Shown one piece after another: positions 6,385 to 8,110 of a DNA stretch of 8,110 nt (within the stretch, counting starts at the first letter, position 1; each line of letters begins with the position of its first letter). The position numbers and the translations under genes were made by a program. The stretch lies in contig NZ_CALACG010000338.1 in the NCBI RefSeq assembly GCF_937890585.1, positions 1 through 8,110 of the forward strand, read 5' to 3'. Source of the stretch: an uncultured Campylobacter sp. (GTDB taxonomy: Bacteria; Campylobacterota; Campylobacteria; Campylobacterales; Campylobacteraceae). The notes beneath the pieces are model-generated. The model ran no database searches and was not told the origin of the DNA. It saw only the letters and a program-made list of their open reading frames with translations.

Positions 6385-6414
6385 ACAGGCCTATGGTAAA
6401 ACCCATAGGCCTGT
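6385..6414 (-). terminator. 12-bp perfect hairpin downstream of fruA
   Basis: ACAGGCCTATGG (6385-6396) and CCATAGGCCTGT (6403-6414) are perfect inverted complements around a 6-base loop, five bases after the fruA stop codon. On the minus strand it is followed by TTTAT, a short and imperfect U-run. Position and stability suit a fruA terminator, possibly leaky, leaving some read-through to the flavin-binding gene. The symmetric stem could also work for a transcript from the other strand. Confidence 0.7.
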
Positions 6415-6419
6415 AATTT

Positions 6420-8110
6420 CTAGTTTTCTTTCTTTTTTCCAAGATTCAGTGACAATATCAACAGGAATGCACCCATTACAGTTCCTATTACTAATGCCAG
6501 CAAATACATTACAGGATTTGTCACAGCACCTACCAAAACCGCAAACATTCCACCATGTGGAGCCTTTGATCTGCAGTCAAAAATCATGCTGAGTGCACCT
6601 GCCACACCACTTGATAAGAACAATGGCGGTATTACTCTTATAGGATTACTTGCCGCAAAAGGTATTGCTCCCTCTGTTATAAATGCAAATCCCATTACAT
6701 AATTTACAAGAGCACTTCCTCTTTGTGTTTCAGGCCAAAGATTCTTATAAATCGTAGCTGAAAGTGCAATAGCAAGCGGCGGTATCATTCCTCCTACCAT
6801 ACTTGCAGCCATCACATCACTGCCTGAAGTTCCTGATGTTGTAACAAGCGCTGTTGCCGTAACATATGCAGCCTTATTTATAGGGCCACCCATATCTATG
6901 GCCATCATTGAACCTACCACAAAGCCTAAGACAATCTTTTCACCACCACTCATACTTTCAATAAAGTTCCTAAATGATGTCATAATAAATGCCATTGGTG
7001 CATTTATTACAAAGAGCATCAGCACACCCATTATAAATGATCCAAGTACCGGAAACAGGAATATAGGCTTTATTCCATCAAGTGATCGTGGAATCCAAGA
7101 AAATGCATATCTTAGTGCAAATATTATACCTCCGGCCAAAAATCCGGCTACTAAGGCTCCCAAAAATCCTGAAGGTGTATAGCTTAGCCATTCTGCACTC
7201 TGCAATCCAAGTATACTTGGATTTGCTAAGATTCCACCTACCATACCTACTATAAATCCTGGTCTGTCAGCAATACTTCTTCCTATGAAACCTGCCAGGA
7301 TAGGAAGCATCATACTAAATGAAAGCTTACCTAAAACGAACAAAAGTTCTGCAAACTTATTATAGCTTGGATCCTCAGGATTGAAAGCATTGATTCCCCA
7401 GAAGAATGAAAGAGCGATAAGTATTCCTCCGGCTACTACAAATGGCAGCATATTGCTGACACCTTCCATCAAATACTTGTAAATCTTTCTTCCTACACTC
7501 TCACCCTCTGTGCTTTCACTGCTGCTCTTTTCACCACTATGATGATATATAGCTGCATTTCCGTCCAAAACAGTTTGAATTAATTCCTTAGGCTTATTTA
7601 TTCCGTCAGCAACCTTAGTAAATAAAGTAGGATGTCCGTCAAATCTTGCAATTTCCACTTTCTTATCTGCTGCAACGATAATACCTACAGCTCTGTCAAT
7701 ATCCTCTTTTGTCAGTTTATTCTCAACACCTATCTGTCCATTAGTTTCGACTTTTACATCAAGTCCCATTTCCTTGGCAGCTTCCTTTATCTTTTCTGCT
7801 GCCATAAATGTATGCGCAATACCTGTAGGACAGGCTGTAACAGCAATAATGTACTTCTTGCCTTCACTGCCTCTTTCTTCCTTAGGCTCTTCTTTTACCT
7901 CTTCGGTTGACTTTACAAAGTCTTCAAAAATTGTCTTTACTTCTTCCTTTGTTGCAGCATTGTCAAGCTTTCCTTTAACATCAGGATTCATCAAAGCTGT
8001 TGACAGTGTTGCAAGTGCCTTTAAATGCTCATCAGCTCCATTTGCAGGTGCACAGATCATAAAGATATGCTTAGCCGGCTGAGCATCAAAACTCTCCCAC
8101 TCTACGCCGC
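6420..8110 (-). CDS. fruA: PTS fructose-type transporter, EIIABC, 5' end outside window
   Basis: A membrane permease that takes up and phosphorylates fructose or a related sugar using phosphate relayed from HPr. The frame stays open through the window edge (GVEWESFDAQPAKHIFMICAPANGAD across 8110-8030), so the Met at 8058-8060 is internal and the gene is 5' truncated. Counting from that Met: the end of the EIIA domain (to about 50; its active His lies outside the window); an acidic Lys/Glu linker (51-67); EIIB (about 68-165) with the phosphocysteine motif VTACPTGIAHTFMAAE, Cys77; a Ser/Glu-rich linker (about 172-188); and EIIC (about 193-546) with many hydrophobic segments, starting MEGVSNMLPFVVAGGILIA. 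Stop at 6420-6422. Family members are usually about 620-650 aa. fruR and fruK often lie upstream. Sugar specificity is inferred only from the family. Confidence 0.93.
   Translation of the reverse strand, partial: GVEWESFDAQPAKHIFMICAPANGADEHLKALATLSTALMNPDVKGKLDNAATKEEVKTIFEDFVKSTEEVKEEPKEERGSEGKKYIIAVTACPTGIAHTFMAAEKIKEAAKEMGLDVKVETNGQIGVENKLTKEDIDRAVGIIVAADKKVEIARFDGHPTLFTKVADGINKPKELIQTVLDGNAAIYHHSGEKSSSESTEGESVGRKIYKYLMEGVSNMLPFVVAGGILIALSFFWGINAFNPEDPSYNKFAELLFVLGKLSFSMMLPILAGFIGRSIADRPGFIVGMVGGILANPSILGLQSAEWLSYTPSGFLGALVAGFLAGGIIFALRYAFSWIPRSLDGIKPIFLFPVLGSFIMGVLMLFVINAPMAFIMTSFRNFIESMSGGEKIVLGFVVGSMMAIDMGGPINKAAYVTATALVTTSGTSGSDVMAASMVGGMIPPLAIALSATIYKNLWPETQRGSALVNYVMGFAFITEGAIPFAASNPIRVIPPLFLSSGVAGALSMIFDCRSKAPHGGMFAVLVGAVTNPVMYLLALVIGTVMGAFLLILSLNLGKKKEN

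Noticed and set aside
7774..8082. Plus-strand ORF opposite fruA
   Set aside because: Antisense shadow; the minus-strand frame has clear EIIB motifs and stays open to the window edge.

Overview
The window appears to join DNA from two different organisms, meeting at about 4361-4380. The left part (1 to about 4370) looks like an epsilonproteobacterium of the Campylobacter concisus/curvus/rectus type. It has many AAATTT hexamers, AAGGA-type ribosome binding sites, a sigma70 factor with a long acidic insert, flagellar rod genes behind a textbook sigma54 promoter, and Cys-rich Sel1/Hcp repeat sequence. The right part (about 4370 to 8110) looks like a low-GC Firmicute, probably Lachnospiraceae. It has strong GGAG/GGAGGT ribosome binding sites, a Rho-independent terminator, a VWA protein, a macro-domain protein with a C-terminal helical/HTH-like region, a small flavin-binding protein and a fructose-family PTS permease. 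These taxon assignments come from family knowledge, not from a database search.

Layout, left part: 1-416 holds no convincing intact gene, but has a 31-bp A/T-rich tandem repeat (23-98) and a possible decayed ORF (149-330). rpoD (417-2270, minus) encodes the housekeeping sigma factor. The rpoD/flgF divergent intergenic region carries a sigma70 -10 box for rpoD and a sigma54 promoter for the flagellar genes. flgF-like (flgG2) and flgG (2420-4033, plus) encode distal rod proteins. They are followed by an unlisted 37-codon membrane-peptide ORF (4039-4152) and, convergently, by short Cys-rich Sel1 remnants on the minus strand.

Layout, right part: the ORF at 4291-4587 (minus) begins as a VWA domain and ends in a Sel1/Hcp repeat, so it spans the join in frame. 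Behind it on the same strand lie a terminator, the macro-domain gene (4673-5794, GTG start), the pyridoxamine-5'-phosphate-oxidase-like gene (5868-6347), a 12-bp perfect hairpin, and the 3' part of fruA (6420 to beyond 8110).

The left-hand genes make sense together as motility and transcription functions. The macro and VWA genes may form a functional pair in their source genome. The join itself is more likely an assembly or amplification chimera than a natural fusion, but only raw reads can settle this.
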